A DNA stretch of 64,000 bases, from contig KE159636.1 of the NCBI GenBank assembly GCA_000403315.2, forward strand, positions 2,383,321-2,447,320. The letters run 5' to 3'. Source of the stretch: Lachnospiraceae bacterium A2 (lineage in GTDB: Bacteria; Bacillota; Clostridia; Lachnospirales; Lachnospiraceae). The notes beneath the pieces were generated by a model, which saw only the letters and a list, made by a program, of their open reading frames with translations, did no database searches and was not told where the DNA came from. This document shows, in pieces, positions 52,300 to 61,682 of the stretch. Both the position numbers and the translations under genes were made by a program. The first letter of the stretch is position 1. Each line of letters opens with the position of its first letter.

Positions 52300-53205
52300 A
52301 TGGAAAAAAATTTTAAATCAGGGTTTGTAACTTTAATCGGAAGGCCCAACGTGGGGAAATCTACGTTAATGAACCGCCTGATCGGGCAGAAAATTGCAAT
52401 TACCTCCAAAAAGCCCCAGACCACCAGGAACCGGATACAGACCGTATATACATTGCCGGAAAAAGGGCAGATTGTCTTTCTGGACACGCCGGGCATCCAT
52501 AAGGCTAAGAACAAGCTGGGGGAATTTATGGTAAATGCGGCTGAACAGACGCTGCGTGACGTGGACGTGGTCCTGTGGCTGGTGGAGCCCACCACTTTTA
52601 TCGGGGCAGGGGAACGTCATATTCTGGAAAAGCTGAAAAAGGTGAAAACCCCAGTTATTTTAGTCATTAACAAGACGGATACCATAAAAAAAGAAGATGT
52701 CCTGCCATGCATTGCAGCCTACCAGAAGGAGTATGATTTTGCAGAGGTAGTCCCCCTTTCCGCCCTCCGCGGGGAGCATACGGAGGAACTGGCAGGGCTG
52801 ATTTTCAAATACCTGCCTTATGGCCCTATGTTTTATGACGAAGATACTGTAACCGACCAGCCAGAACGCCAGATTGTGGCGGAGCTCATCCGGGAAAAGT
52901 CCCTCCATGCCCTGGATGAGGAGGTCCCCCATGGGATTGCCGTCACCATTGAGCGGATGAAGGAGCGGAAGAAAGGCGGCATTGTGGATATTGAAGCGAC
53001 CATTATCTGCGAACGGGATTCCCACAAGGGGATTATTATTGGGAAGGGCGGCGCAATGCTAAAGAAAATCGGCACCAACGCCCGGTTTGAGATTGAGAAG
53101 ATGCTGGAACGCAAGGTGAACTTAAAGCTGTGGGTGAAGGTGAAGAAAGACTGGAGGGACAGCGATTTCCTGATTAAGAACTTTGGATACCGGGAAGACG
53201 AGTAG
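52300..53205 (+). CDS. era: GTPase Era
   Basis: A 301-residue essential GTPase that helps 30S assembly by binding near the 16S rRNA 3' end. G1 'GRPNVGKSTLMN', G2 around 'KPQTTRNRIQT', G3 'DTPGIH', G4 'NKTD', and a KH domain with 'IIIGKGGAMLKKIGTNAR'. Length is normal. It is part of the M16C protease-era-yqzL-recO run. Confidence 0.97.
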   Translation: MEKNFKSGFVTLIGRPNVGKSTLMNRLIGQKIAITSKKPQTTRNRIQTVYTLPEKGQIVFLDTPGIHKAKNKLGEFMVNAAEQTLRDVDVVLWLVEPTTFIGAGERHILEKLKKVKTPVILVINKTDTIKKEDVLPCIAAYQKEYDFAEVVPLSALRGEHTEELAGLIFKYLPYGPMFYDEDTVTDQPERQIVAELIREKSLHALDEEVPHGIAVTIERMKERKKGGIVDIEATIICERDSHKGIIIGKGGAMLKKIGTNARFEIEKMLERKVNLKLWVKVKKDWRDSDFLIKNFGYREDE

Positions 53206-53348
53206 CCGTCCTGCAGCAGCCCATTTCCATTTCTGCCATTTTTTATCTGGTATATCTGCCGCCTTGGAAGGACAACCTAACATTAATTACAGTAAGTTCC
53301 GGGAAATTTGCTGTAAGGGACCAACAGAAGAATAAGGGGGACATCCAG

Positions 53349-53564
53349 ATGGTAGAACAGAAATGGACGAAATTTGCGAGCACGGGAAGTATTGAGGATT
53401 ACTTAAGCTACAAATGCTGCCATGGCAGGGAAGGGATGGGCGGGGATGCGACCCGTTCCCTGATGGCAGGCATGGAATACCGGAATGGGGGCATGGAACG
53501 ATATGGGGCAGAACATAATGCTGACGGGCATGGTGCTTTCCGCAGCCCCGGTGGGCGAATATGA
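53349..53564 (+). CDS. YqzL family small protein
   Basis: A 71-residue protein. Residues 4-23 ('KWTKFASTGSIEDYLSYK') match the YqzL pattern W-x2-F-x2-TG-x-(I/V)-x2-YL-x-YK. In Firmicutes yqzL lies between era and recO, exactly as here. Bacillus YqzL has about 47 residues; the last 45 residues here are low-complexity (Gly, Met, Arg, His) and overlap recO in another frame for about 60 bases, so the tail may have grown by stop-codon loss. AAGGGGGACATCC precedes ATG 53349. Confidence 0.7.
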   Translation: MVEQKWTKFASTGSIEDYLSYKCCHGREGMGGDATRSLMAGMEYRNGGMERYGAEHNADGHGAFRSPGGRI

Positions 53565-54276
53565 CAGGAGGGTGACGCTCCTTACCAGGGAAAGAGGGAA
53601 AATTTCAGCTTTTGCCCGTGGGGCAAGGCGTCCGGGCAGCCAACTGATGGCGGCTGGCAGCCCATTTTCCTTCGGGAAATTTGAAGTTTATGAGGGGCGC
53701 AGCTCCTATTCCATCGGAAAGGCAGAAATCAGCAATTATTTCCGGGAACTGGCAGAGGACGTCGCAAACGCCTGCTATGGGTTTTATTTCCTGGAGGTTG
53801 CTGATTATTATGCGCGGGAAAATACCGATGAAATACATATGCTTAAGCTCCTGTACCAGTCCCTGCGGGCGCTGGAAAAGGAAAGCCTGGGCAACCGGCT
53901 GGTCCGCCGGGTCTTCGAGTTAAAGGCCATGGCAATCAACGGGGAAGGCCCCAATGTGTTTTCTTGCTTAAGCTGCGGCAGCGAAGAAGGGCTCCCGTGG
54001 TTCCATGTAAGGCGCGGGGGGACTCTGTGCGGGAACTGCCTGAAGGGCGGGAAAGCCGTCCCATTGGACGCTTCCGCCCTGTATGCCATGCAGTTTATCT
54101 TAACCTCAAGCATTGAAAAGCTCTATACCTTTACCCTTTCGGAACAGGCGTTGTGCAGCCTGGAACAGGTTTTGGATGAATATATGGGATTCTATGTGGA
54201 CAGAAGGTTCCATGCCTTGAAGGTGCTGGAGGAGAACTTCATGTTTGCTACGCAGGCGGCGGGGAAGGATATTTGA
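53503..54276 (+). CDS. recO: DNA repair protein RecO
   Basis: A 257-residue recombination mediator that loads RecA with RecR. The N-terminal OB fold ('TGMVLSAAPVGEYDRRVTLLTRERGKISAFARGARRP'; key GEYDRRV and LLTRERGKISAFARG) is followed by a helical domain with a C4 zinc finger, 'CLSCGS' and 'CGNCLKGG'. The start is uncertain: in-frame ATGs at 53485, 53503 and 53518 all lack a good ribosome site, probably because the gene is translated by coupling with yqzL; 53503 gives the length closest to relatives. Confidence 0.88.
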   Translation: MGQNIMLTGMVLSAAPVGEYDRRVTLLTRERGKISAFARGARRPGSQLMAAGSPFSFGKFEVYEGRSSYSIGKAEISNYFRELAEDVANACYGFYFLEVADYYARENTDEIHMLKLLYQSLRALEKESLGNRLVRRVFELKAMAINGEGPNVFSCLSCGSEEGLPWFHVRRGGTLCGNCLKGGKAVPLDASALYAMQFILTSSIEKLYTFTLSEQALCSLEQVLDEYMGFYVDRRFHALKVLEENFMFATQAAGKDI

Positions 54277-54285
54277 TAAATTTAC

Positions 54286-54384
54286 GGGGCTGTTGCAACA
54301 TGCAGCTTATATACCAGATATGGATGGGATTCTTGAGTCCCGAATGCCATATTTTGTATATAGCGGCTATTTTGCAACAGCCCC
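54286..54384. repeat. 99-bp imperfect palindrome with GGGGCTGTTGCAA ends
   Basis: Ends GGGGCTGTTGCAA (54286-54298) and TTGCAACAGCCCC (54372-54384) are exact inverted copies; pairing continues with mismatches (CTTATATAC against TATATAGCG, ATATGG against CCATAT) to a loop near 54335. It lies just after recO and can end both recO and the convergent unknown gene. Its right end, including flanking A residues, is identical over 20 bases to the yajC terminator at 39.1 kb. Confidence 0.7.
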
Positions 54385-54456
54385 TTTGCTTTTTAGCATC
54401 TAACACTTTTTTAAGATAACCCTGCAAATCAGCCATAGAAATAAACATGGATTCTA

Positions 54457-55449
54457 TTAGTTTTTATATTTGGAGTTGAGATACATTTCAGCTTCTTCCA
54501 AAGTTTTCTCAAATTCTGTAGTGTCTATGGAATTACATTCTGAGAGGATTACTTGGTTCATGCGGGCGTTGCTATAGTCCCCTGCCATACGGTATGTTTT
54601 CCCATCTACGGTATCTTTGCCTTCTTTCCGGAATTCTTCCTGAAAGCAGAAGCGCAGGTAATCCACGGTGTCGCTGATCCGGAAGAAGCCTTTTGCGGAC
54701 TGCTGGATGTGTTCTTCCAAGGTTGTGCCGCAATTCTTATATTCCTGACCTTCGGCGCTGTCGTTCTTTTGGCCCTTTGCTGCGCGAATCCGTTCCGCAG
54801 TGAGTTCTTCGTAACTATCATCTGGAATCCCATAGCCATTTTCAGAAGCATATTGGTAAATCCGGTATTGCCATAATAATTCTGCTTTGGCGCTTTCCAT
54901 AATTTCTGGTTCTGGGTATCCCTCCGCTATTTTTTTCTGTACCGTGCAGTAAAGCCAGTATCTGGTATCGTACCCAGTATCTAATGCGCACATCAGGGCT
55001 TCGGCATTTGTTGCGGATAAGGTTTCCAGACCTCTCGGGACTGGGAACCAGCCGTTTTTTGCAGTAAGGTATCCCTCCATAAAATCAGCATTTTTGTACA
55101 AATCCCCTTGATCCGTTTCCATATAGCAGATGCCGTCTGCGCAAAAGAATTGGAAACTTTTCCGTCCTCCATCTTTCTCAACGAACGACAGAATAAAATC
55201 CTGTTTTGGCCTGCTGACCTGCATGGATTCCAGTTTCGTTACCGGCATCAATGTTTCCATGTTTTCTAAAAATTCCTCTAACTGTGCTTTGCCAAAGCTT
55301 TCCGCATCTATTTTTACGGTATCCAGTTGGATTTGCACAATATTTCCTGGGGCTGGCAGGATTACGGCAGGTGGTTTGCTTAAGGTTATGGCAGCGGTTA
55401 GCAGCAGAAGGGCAGACAATAAGGTTCCGGCAGATATTATTTTTTTCAT
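54457..55449 (-). CDS. Exported or membrane-anchored protein of unknown function
   Basis: A 330-residue protein with an N-terminal hydrophobic segment (about 5-24) that may be a signal anchor; there is no lipobox cysteine. The rest is acidic, alpha-helical, with a 'RYWLYCTVQKKIAEGYPEPEI' region and several aromatic residues. I recognise no domain. I start at the second ATG (55449), seven bases after GAGGAGGG; the first ATG, two codons earlier, sits right on the ribosome site. No neighbour suggests a role. Confidence 0.6.
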   Translation of the reverse strand: MKKIISAGTLLSALLLLTAAITLSKPPAVILPAPGNIVQIQLDTVKIDAESFGKAQLEEFLENMETLMPVTKLESMQVSRPKQDFILSFVEKDGGRKSFQFFCADGICYMETDQGDLYKNADFMEGYLTAKNGWFPVPRGLETLSATNAEALMCALDTGYDTRYWLYCTVQKKIAEGYPEPEIMESAKAELLWQYRIYQYASENGYGIPDDSYEELTAERIRAAKGQKNDSAEGQEYKNCGTTLEEHIQQSAKGFFRISDTVDYLRFCFQEEFRKEGKDTVDGKTYRMAGDYSNARMNQVILSECNSIDTTEFEKTLEEAEMYLNSKYKN

Positions 55450-55455
55450 TCCCAT

Positions 55456-56210
55456 CCCTCCTCAAATGCTATGCAGGTTATAATCATGGTGTAAGCTGTG
55501 CAGCCGTTTAGTTATTTTTACTTTTTTATAGTAAATGAACTTTTGAATTTGCCATAATTTATTGTAAAAAACACACCCGTATCAGATATAATTGTGACCG
55601 TAAGGTTTCCGTTGTATGTTTATGTAATGGAAGTACCATTGTCATGGTATGAAGTTGAACTTGATGAAATTGTTAATGCTGCTGGTCCTACTGAAAGTCG
55701 CTTTTTATTTAAAAAATGTGTTTTTACCATCTCCACATATTTATTTGTCATAAACTATACATTGAGTATATGTTAATAAGTGTATTTTGTCAATTATTTG
55801 TATAAATTTTTCTATAAAAAATATATATTTAAATAAAATATTGATAATACAATATAAAAATTTTATTTTCTGAATATAAATGATTAATTTTGAAGAACAA
55901 TTTAAAATCAGGGTAACATAATCTGAAATTATAAAGAAGTTCATAAACTTATTCATTCATACATTTGTCATGGAAGATTTTTTTTAAAGATAAAATTTCC
56001 CGTTTCATTTGATAAGTATCTGATGTAAAATGAACCACAGGGAATCCTCCTTCTTTTTGTTTCGTATGGTTTTTTTGTGGTGATTAAATTTTACATCAAA
56101 ATGGAATAGGATTCCTTATATTTTGGGCGTTTTTTGAAAGTTGTGTATAATCCGCATAGCCAATCGACGGTTTTGTGGACAGAACTGCGGAAACCCAAGA
56201 AATTCAGAGG
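55456..56210. other. AT-rich gap without a supported gene
   Basis: About 750 bases, strikingly AT-rich against the core genes. A GTG-started frame of 60 codons at 55594-55776 has no ribosome site and no recognised similarity. An inverted repeat, TGATGTAAAATGAACCACA against TGTGGTGATTAAATTTTACATCA (about 56020-56099), surrounds 40-odd bases and may be a hairpin or a decayed element. I see nothing else. Confidence 0.5.
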
Positions 56211-56239
56211 TTGCAATAATTGCCAGAAAAGAGTATAAT
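56211..56239 (+). promoter_or_regulatory. Strong sigma-A promoter of the lipoprotein gene
   Basis: TTGCAA (56211-56216), 17 bases, TATAAT (56234-56239), 38 bases before the start codon. Confidence 0.7.
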
Positions 56240-56277
56240 ATTTGGGATTCACGTATAAGACTTTGAGGAGGTTGAGC

Positions 56278-56898
56278 ATGAAAAAATTATTTTCCATCTG
56301 CCTGGTGTGTTTGGCAGCCGCCGGGCTTATGACAGGATGTGGAAAATCTTTGGAGGCAGATCGTGATACCGTATACGTACAGAAAAAAGGCTCAGTAACC
56401 AGTGCGGCTATCGCAGATTTTGACAAAGATTACTATGACGAAGAAGAACTGAAAAAATACGTTGATGAGCGGGTAGCGGATTATCAGGAGCAGCACGGGG
56501 AGGACAGCGTAAGCATTGATAAATTTTCCGTGGAAGAAGGCGTTGCAAAGCTGTATATCAACTACAAGGGATACGAGGAATATCAGGATTTCAACGAGGT
56601 GACATTATTTTCCGGGACTGTGCCGCAGGCGTTGGCCGAAGGGTTTGATTTCAATACAGAATTTACAGAAATTAAGGGCGGCGAAGCAGCCGGGACTGTT
56701 TCTAAGGATAAGATAACAGATACAGACGCAAAGGTAATTATTTTAAGCGAAAAAGTGGATGTGAAAGTGGACGGGACGATCCAGTATGTATCTTCCCAGT
56801 ACACCACCATAAAGGCAAAGGATACGGTATCCATCCAGCTCCCGGAAGACGCAGCGGACGGGGAGGAATCCACGCTGGTGTATGTAGTCTACCAATAA
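56278..56898 (+). CDS. Lipoprotein of unknown function
   Basis: A 206-residue protein with a lipoprotein signal: MKKLFSICL, hydrophobic core and lipobox 'LMTGC' with the modified Cys near residue 21. The mature part is acidic with repeated strands ('[21 protein letters not shown]', '[24 protein letters not shown]'), probably a small beta-rich surface domain. The Clostridia have many such proteins next to housekeeping genes. GAGGAGGTTGAGC precedes ATG 56278. It is followed by glyQS 58 bases later and may share its transcript. Confidence 0.7.
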   Translation: MKKLFSICLVCLAAAGLMTGCGKSLEADRDTVYVQKKGSVTSAAIADFDKDYYDEEELKKYVDERVADYQEQHGEDSVSIDKFSVEEGVAKLYINYKGYEEYQDFNEVTLFSGTVPQALAEGFDFNTEFTEIKGGEAAGTVSKDKITDTDAKVIILSEKVDVKVDGTIQYVSSQYTTIKAKDTVSIQLPEDAADGEESTLVYVVYQ

Positions 56899-56956
56899 CC
56901 ACCCTGCTATAGGACAGAGAAAAATATCCAAATTTAATAAAGAAAGAGGTAGCAAT

Positions 56957-58354
56957 ATGGAAAAAACCATGGAAAAAATCGTTGCGTTGGCAAAAGCAAG
57001 AGGATTTGTATACCCCGGGTCTGAAATTTACGGCGGCCTTGCAAATACGTGGGATTATGGAAATCTTGGCGTGGAACTGAAGAACAATGTAAAACAGGCA
57101 TGGTGGAAAAAATTTGTCACAGAAAACCCACATAATGTGGGCGTAGACTGCGCCATCCTGATGAACCCACAGACATGGGTGGCTTCCGGGCATCTGGGCG
57201 GCTTTTCCGACCCTCTGATGGACTGCCGGGACTGCCATGAAAGGTTCCGGGCGGATAAGCTGATTGAGGATTTTGCAGAGGAAAAAGGCATGGAGCTTAA
57301 TGGCAGCGTGGACGGGTGGAGCCAGGAGCAGATGGTATCCTTTATTGAGGAACACCAAATCCCCTGCCCAACCTGCGGGAAACATAATTTTACTGATATC
57401 CGCCAGTTTAACCTGATGTTTAAGACCTTCCAGGGTGTTACGGAGGATGCGAAAAATACCGTTTACTTAAGGCCGGAAACAGCCCAGGGCATTTTTGTGA
57501 ATTTTAAAAATGTCCAGAGGACTTCCAGGAAAAAAGTACCCTTCGGCATCTGCCAGATTGGGAAGTCCTTCCGGAATGAAATTACCCCTGGGAACTTTAC
57601 CTTCCGTACCAGGGAATTTGAGCAAATGGAGCTGGAATTTTTCTGCGTGCCAGGGACAGACCTGGAATGGTTCCAGTACTGGAGGAGCTATTGCCATAAC
57701 TGGCTGCTGAGCCTTGGCATGAAGGACGAGGAACTGCGTTTAAGGGACCATGATCCGGAAGAACTGTCCTTTTACAGCAAGGCAACTACGGACTTTGAAT
57801 TCCTGTTCCCCTTTGGCTGGGGCGAGCTTTGGGGGATTGCAGACCGTACCGACTACGACCTGACACGCCATCAGGAAACCTCCAAGCAGGACATGAGCTA
57901 TTTTGACGACGAGAAAAAAGAAAAATACATCCCATACGTCATTGAGCCATCCCTTGGGGCAGACCGGGTGGTGCTGGCATTCCTCTGTTCCGCTTATGAC
58001 GAGGAAAACCTTGGCACCGAGGAGAAGCCTGACATGCGTACCGTGCTCCGGTTCCACCCAGCCCTTGCGCCTGTGAAAATCGGTGTCCTCCCGCTTTCCA
58101 AGAAATTAAGCGAAGGGGCAGAGAAAATATTTGCCCAGCTTTCCAAAAAATACAACTGTGAGTACGACGACCGGGGAAATATCGGGAAACGCTACCGCAG
58201 GCAGGATGAAATCGGGACGCCTTTCTGCGTGACTTACGATTTTGATTCCGAAAATGACGGGGCAGTTACCGTCCGGTTCCGTGACAGCATGGAGCAGGAA
58301 CGGGTGAAGATTGAGGAATTAGACCATTATTTTGCAGATAAGTTTGACTTTTAA
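56957..58354 (+). CDS. glyQS: Glycine--tRNA ligase (dimeric type)
   Basis: A 465-residue class II synthetase of the single-chain, eukaryote-like dimeric type. '[20 protein letters not shown]' at the start, motif 2 '[26 protein letters not shown]' (key FRNEITP and REFEQME), '[15 protein letters not shown]' for glycine recognition, and motif 3 '[14 protein letters not shown]' are all clear; the anticodon-binding domain ends the protein. AAAGAGGTAGCAAT precedes ATG 56957. The 58-base gap upstream is too short for a T-box. Confidence 0.95.
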   Translation: MEKTMEKIVALAKARGFVYPGSEIYGGLANTWDYGNLGVELKNNVKQAWWKKFVTENPHNVGVDCAILMNPQTWVASGHLGGFSDPLMDCRDCHERFRADKLIEDFAEEKGMELNGSVDGWSQEQMVSFIEEHQIPCPTCGKHNFTDIRQFNLMFKTFQGVTEDAKNTVYLRPETAQGIFVNFKNVQRTSRKKVPFGICQIGKSFRNEITPGNFTFRTREFEQMELEFFCVPGTDLEWFQYWRSYCHNWLLSLGMKDEELRLRDHDPEELSFYSKATTDFEFLFPFGWGELWGIADRTDYDLTRHQETSKQDMSYFDDEKKEKYIPYVIEPSLGADRVVLAFLCSAYDEENLGTEEKPDMRTVLRFHPALAPVKIGVLPLSKKLSEGAEKIFAQLSKKYNCEYDDRGNIGKRYRRQDEIGTPFCVTYDFDSENDGAVTVRFRDSMEQERVKIEELDHYFADKFDF

Positions 58355-58458
58355 GCCAAAGTGTGCCCTTGGCATTGCGCCGGAAGAATACAAAATGTAA
58401 CATGGAACCAATGACTGCCATAATAAAAAAGGCTGCATTGGTTTCCATGAACAGGAGA

Positions 58459-58941
58459 TTATAAGGATAATTCCATAAGGATATACTTGGTTTGGCCTGT
58501 TACAAGGAACCCATTCTTTTTCCAAAAAGCATTGCTTTGGGGGTTGCCCCTGTCAACGGCAAGGCGTATGCTGCGGAAGCCTGACATCCGCAGACACCCG
58601 GCGCATTCCGTGATAATTTTTGAGCCAATGCTTCTCTTCTGGTAGCCCACGTCCACCATGAACAGCCCAACGTAAGCAATATCTTTTTCCGGATAGCCAA
58701 GGATTAAGTCCATAATTGCTGCCAATACCCCGTTTTCAAAAAATCCAATATAATACTTGTCCTTGTAATCCTTTCCTGGAGGAAGTGCGGCCATATCCTC
58801 CAGGATGCCCTCCCTTGTGGGGGACGGCGGATGGTATTGGTAAAAAATCTTGTTTTTGCAGCATAACTTGTATATCAGTTCGGTATCTTTTTCCTGCAGC
58901 CTCCGTACAGTAAATATAGAAGATAATGTTCCTGGTTCCAT
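58459..58941 (-). CDS. GNAT family N-acetyltransferase
   Basis: A 160-residue GNAT protein. The acetyl-CoA region is 'VGLFMVDVGYQKRSIGSKII' (pattern V..QxxGIG-like, here QKRSIGSK), followed by 'IRLAVDRGNPQSNAFWKKNGFLVTGQ', the typical strand 6/7 signature. Substrate unknown. I start at ATG 58941 (MEPGTLSS); the frame is open for 29 more codons upstream but the sequence there is not GNAT-like. It is convergent with glyQS. Confidence 0.75.
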   Translation of the reverse strand: MEPGTLSSIFTVRRLQEKDTELIYKLCCKNKIFYQYHPPSPTREGILEDMAALPPGKDYKDKYYIGFFENGVLAAIMDLILGYPEKDIAYVGLFMVDVGYQKRSIGSKIITECAGCLRMSGFRSIRLAVDRGNPQSNAFWKKNGFLVTGQTKYILMELSL

Positions 58942-59095
58942 ATACTTCCCATTCCTTTCCAATTTACTATAGTTGCAAACAGCATGGAAACGCCATGTTC
59001 CAATCCAAATCCAAGCTGCCTGTCCCATCTGGATACCATGATACCTTACGATAGGAATAAATGCAATGGCAATGCGTGGGCCAGAACAAACATAA

Positions 59096-60237
59096 CGGCA
59101 ACATTTCTATTTCAAATATTTTAATTTTTTTATTGGGATCATTGGTGATTTGAGCGGGCAAAAAATAGAAATGCCTGCGGCAGAATTGCCAATTGGCATT
59201 TCTTTTTTTACATTCCAAGCTTTGTCCTATGTGATTGACTTATATCGGAACCAATATAAAGCCCAACGGAATATCATAAACCTTGCTTTGTACATTTCTT
59301 TTTTCCCTCAATTGATTGCGGGGCCAATCGTAAAATATAAGGATATTAATGAACAGCTTAACAACCGTTCCGTGACTTCTGAAAAGATGGCGGAAGGGAT
59401 CCGGAGGTTTATTTATGGGCTTGGAAAGAAAGTAATTATTGCTAACACGGTTGCACAGTGCGTAGACAAAATTTATGCATTGGATTATGGACATTTAACA
59501 GGGATTTTGGCTTGGGCTGGGGCAATTTTGTACACGCTTCAAATATATTACGATTTTTCTGGATATTCTGATATGTCAATTGGGTTAGGAAAAATGTTTG
59601 GATTTGAATTTTTGGAAAATTTCCAGTATCCATATCTGTCAAAATCAATACAGGAATTTTGGAGAAGGTGGCATATTTCCCTTGGGACATGGTTCCGGGA
59701 ATATTTGTATATCCCTTTGGGAGGAAACAGAAAGGGCACAGCCCGTACTTATGCCAACCTTTTTCTTGTTTTTTTATGACAGGTTTATGGCATGGGGCAA
59801 ATTATACCTTTATTCTTTGGGGGCTCTACCATGGCGTGTTCCAGATTATAGAAAGGGCTTGCTTTGGAAAAACATTAGAAAGGCATAAGCTGGCAGCCCA
59901 TTTTTATGCTGCTGTTGTGTTTGTATTTGGGTGGGTATTATTCCGGGCGGACAATCTGGTTCAGGCTGGGGTGATGGTGAAACGCATGATATTTCCATGG
60001 CAATATACAGAAAGTACCTTATTGCTTGGGCAATTATTTGGTGCGAAGACGGTCTTGGTTATTATTTGTGGGGGTTTAGGATGCGGATTTGTGCAGGAAA
60101 TGTTTCAGGGCTGCAAAAAATCGTTTAACTGGAAAAATTCCTATCTTGAGTTAGGATTTTGCACGCTTATGTTTGTATTTTCTATCGTTATGCTGGCAAG
60201 CAATACGTATAACCCATTTATTTATTTTCGTTTTTAA
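59096..60237 (+). pseudogene. MBOAT family O-acyltransferase, N-terminally truncated and frameshifted
   Basis: Two frames together give the last three quarters of an AlgI-like MBOAT protein. Frame 1 (about 59096-59779) has 'FKYFNFF', 'ELPIGISFFTFQALSYVIDLYR', 'FFPQLIAGPIVKY' and 'QEFWRRWHISLGTWFREYLYIPLGGN'. At a run of seven Ts (59769-59775) one base is missing, and the next frame continues with 'MTGLWHGANYTFILWGLYHG', holding the catalytic His, to 60237. One extra T restores the reading frame. About 110 N-terminal residues are absent; the frame upstream is closed by a stop at 59093. The gene is AT-rich. The partner at 60248 follows 10 bases later. Confidence 0.82.
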
Positions 60238-60247
60238 GGAGGAAATT

Positions 60248-61603
60248 ATGAAAAAGATAAAACCCGTTCTTTGGAATATTTGTTTCTTTTTTATCATTCT
60301 AACACCTAATGTTGCATATTTTCTTTTTGGGAAAAATGTCGATGCTGCAAATTACGAAAATAGGAATATGGCGGTAAAACCTGTGATTTCTCCCGAAAAT
60401 TATGAGAATTTTTCGGAAGAATATGAAAACTATTTTAATGACAGCCTTCCCTTCCGGAATCAGATGATTGAGTTCCATAATTCCATAGATTATTATTTGT
60501 TTCAGCAGTCTTCCAGTAAAAAAGTGGCAATTGGGTCGGATGGATGGCTGTTTTATTGCGATGATGAGGATAGTAACCCATTGGAACAATCTTTGGGGTA
60601 TTGGAACTTCACAGAAGGCCAATTAGAAAAAATTGCAGATAATTTGACCTCTACCCAAAGGGTGCTTGAAAGCCTTGGTATTGAGTTTGTATTATTTATC
60701 CCACCTAATAAAGAAACTATTTATATGGAATTCCTGCCAGATTATTATACTGTCCAAAATAAAGTGACTTCTGTCGAACAGCTTGTGGCATATTTACAGG
60801 AACATACAAGCATACGGGTAGTTTATCCCAAGGCGGACCTGCTGGCTGCGAAAGCTAAATATCCTGATGTACTATTCTACCATAAATTAGATACCCATTG
60901 GAACATGGCAGGGGCATACATAGGAGCAGTGAGTTTAGCGAATGAGCTAGGGGTTAAAATGCCGCCGTTTCATGCAGTCAATTTAGAAAAAAAGTTAAGT
61001 TCAGGCGGTGACCTTGCAAATATGCTGAATATTTCTATCAAAGACGGAAATGTTGACTATGGTATTTCTGGAATTAATGGGCTTATAACAGAATGTAAAA
61101 CCTGGGACTTTAATACAGAATTTTTGTACTATACAGCAGGTGCAGATAAAAGGAACCTATTTGTATGGAGGGATTCCTTTTCATCAGCATTAGCCCCAAC
61201 CTTGGCAACACAGTTTGAAAATAGTAAGTTTGTGCATTATGGTTCTTTTCAGCAACAGCAACTTTTTGATTTCCAACCAGATATTTTTGTAGGGGAAGTG
61301 GTGGAAAGAAAACTGAACCGATTGGAGGACTTTAGGGTAACTTATATTTCCTCTGGCGTTACAGAAACAAAACATACAAAAGATATTTCAGTCACTACAG
61401 CAATAAATGGGAAGTATCCAAAGTATGTATCAATCGAAAAGAAAGAGAACGCTTCAACAGCAACGGAACAGATACAAACTATTACAGAATTGGCAGATAC
61501 CTTGATCCAAGTGCCGAAAGAGGAAACGGGGGTAATATCTATTTACATTTATAAAGACGGATTGGGAAAAGAGATGATCGAAGAAGTGAATATCCCCTAT
61601 TAA
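60248..61603 (+). CDS. DHHW/AlgX-AlgJ-type SGNH acyltransferase-like protein
   Basis: A 451-residue protein with one N-terminal membrane helix (about 8-28) and an extracytoplasmic SGNH hydrolase-like domain. The D-x-H of the catalytic triad is 'KLDTHWN' (215-218) and the serine is in 'WRDSFSSAL' (Ser 310). Such proteins work with an MBOAT partner, which brings acyl groups across the membrane, to O-acetylate cell-surface polysaccharide, as AlgI with AlgJ/AlgX. Here the MBOAT gene next door is broken while this gene is complete, so it may use another MBOAT or be on its way to loss. AAGGAGG precedes ATG 60248. AT-rich. Confidence 0.8.
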   Translation: MKKIKPVLWNICFFFIILTPNVAYFLFGKNVDAANYENRNMAVKPVISPENYENFSEEYENYFNDSLPFRNQMIEFHNSIDYYLFQQSSSKKVAIGSDGWLFYCDDEDSNPLEQSLGYWNFTEGQLEKIADNLTSTQRVLESLGIEFVLFIPPNKETIYMEFLPDYYTVQNKVTSVEQLVAYLQEHTSIRVVYPKADLLAAKAKYPDVLFYHKLDTHWNMAGAYIGAVSLANELGVKMPPFHAVNLEKKLSSGGDLANMLNISIKDGNVDYGISGINGLITECKTWDFNTEFLYYTAGADKRNLFVWRDSFSSALAPTLATQFENSKFVHYGSFQQQQLFDFQPDIFVGEVVERKLNRLEDFRVTYISSGVTETKHTKDISVTTAINGKYPKYVSIEKKENASTATEQIQTITELADTLIQVPKEETGVISIYIYKDGLGKEMIEEVNIPY

Positions 61604-61682
61604 GAAATATATGGAAGGAAGGTCCGTTTTAAGCCGCCGTCCAGTGCAAAAAAATGTCTTGATATTTTACCATCTAGAGGCG

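Noticed and set aside
55594-55776. 60-codon GTG-started frame in the AT-rich gap
   Set aside because: No ribosome site, no similarity I can name, and AT-rich surroundings in which such frames arise by chance.
56899-56956. T-box before glyQS
   Set aside because: Only 58 bases separate it from the lipoprotein gene, too short for a glycine T-box, and no core motif is present.
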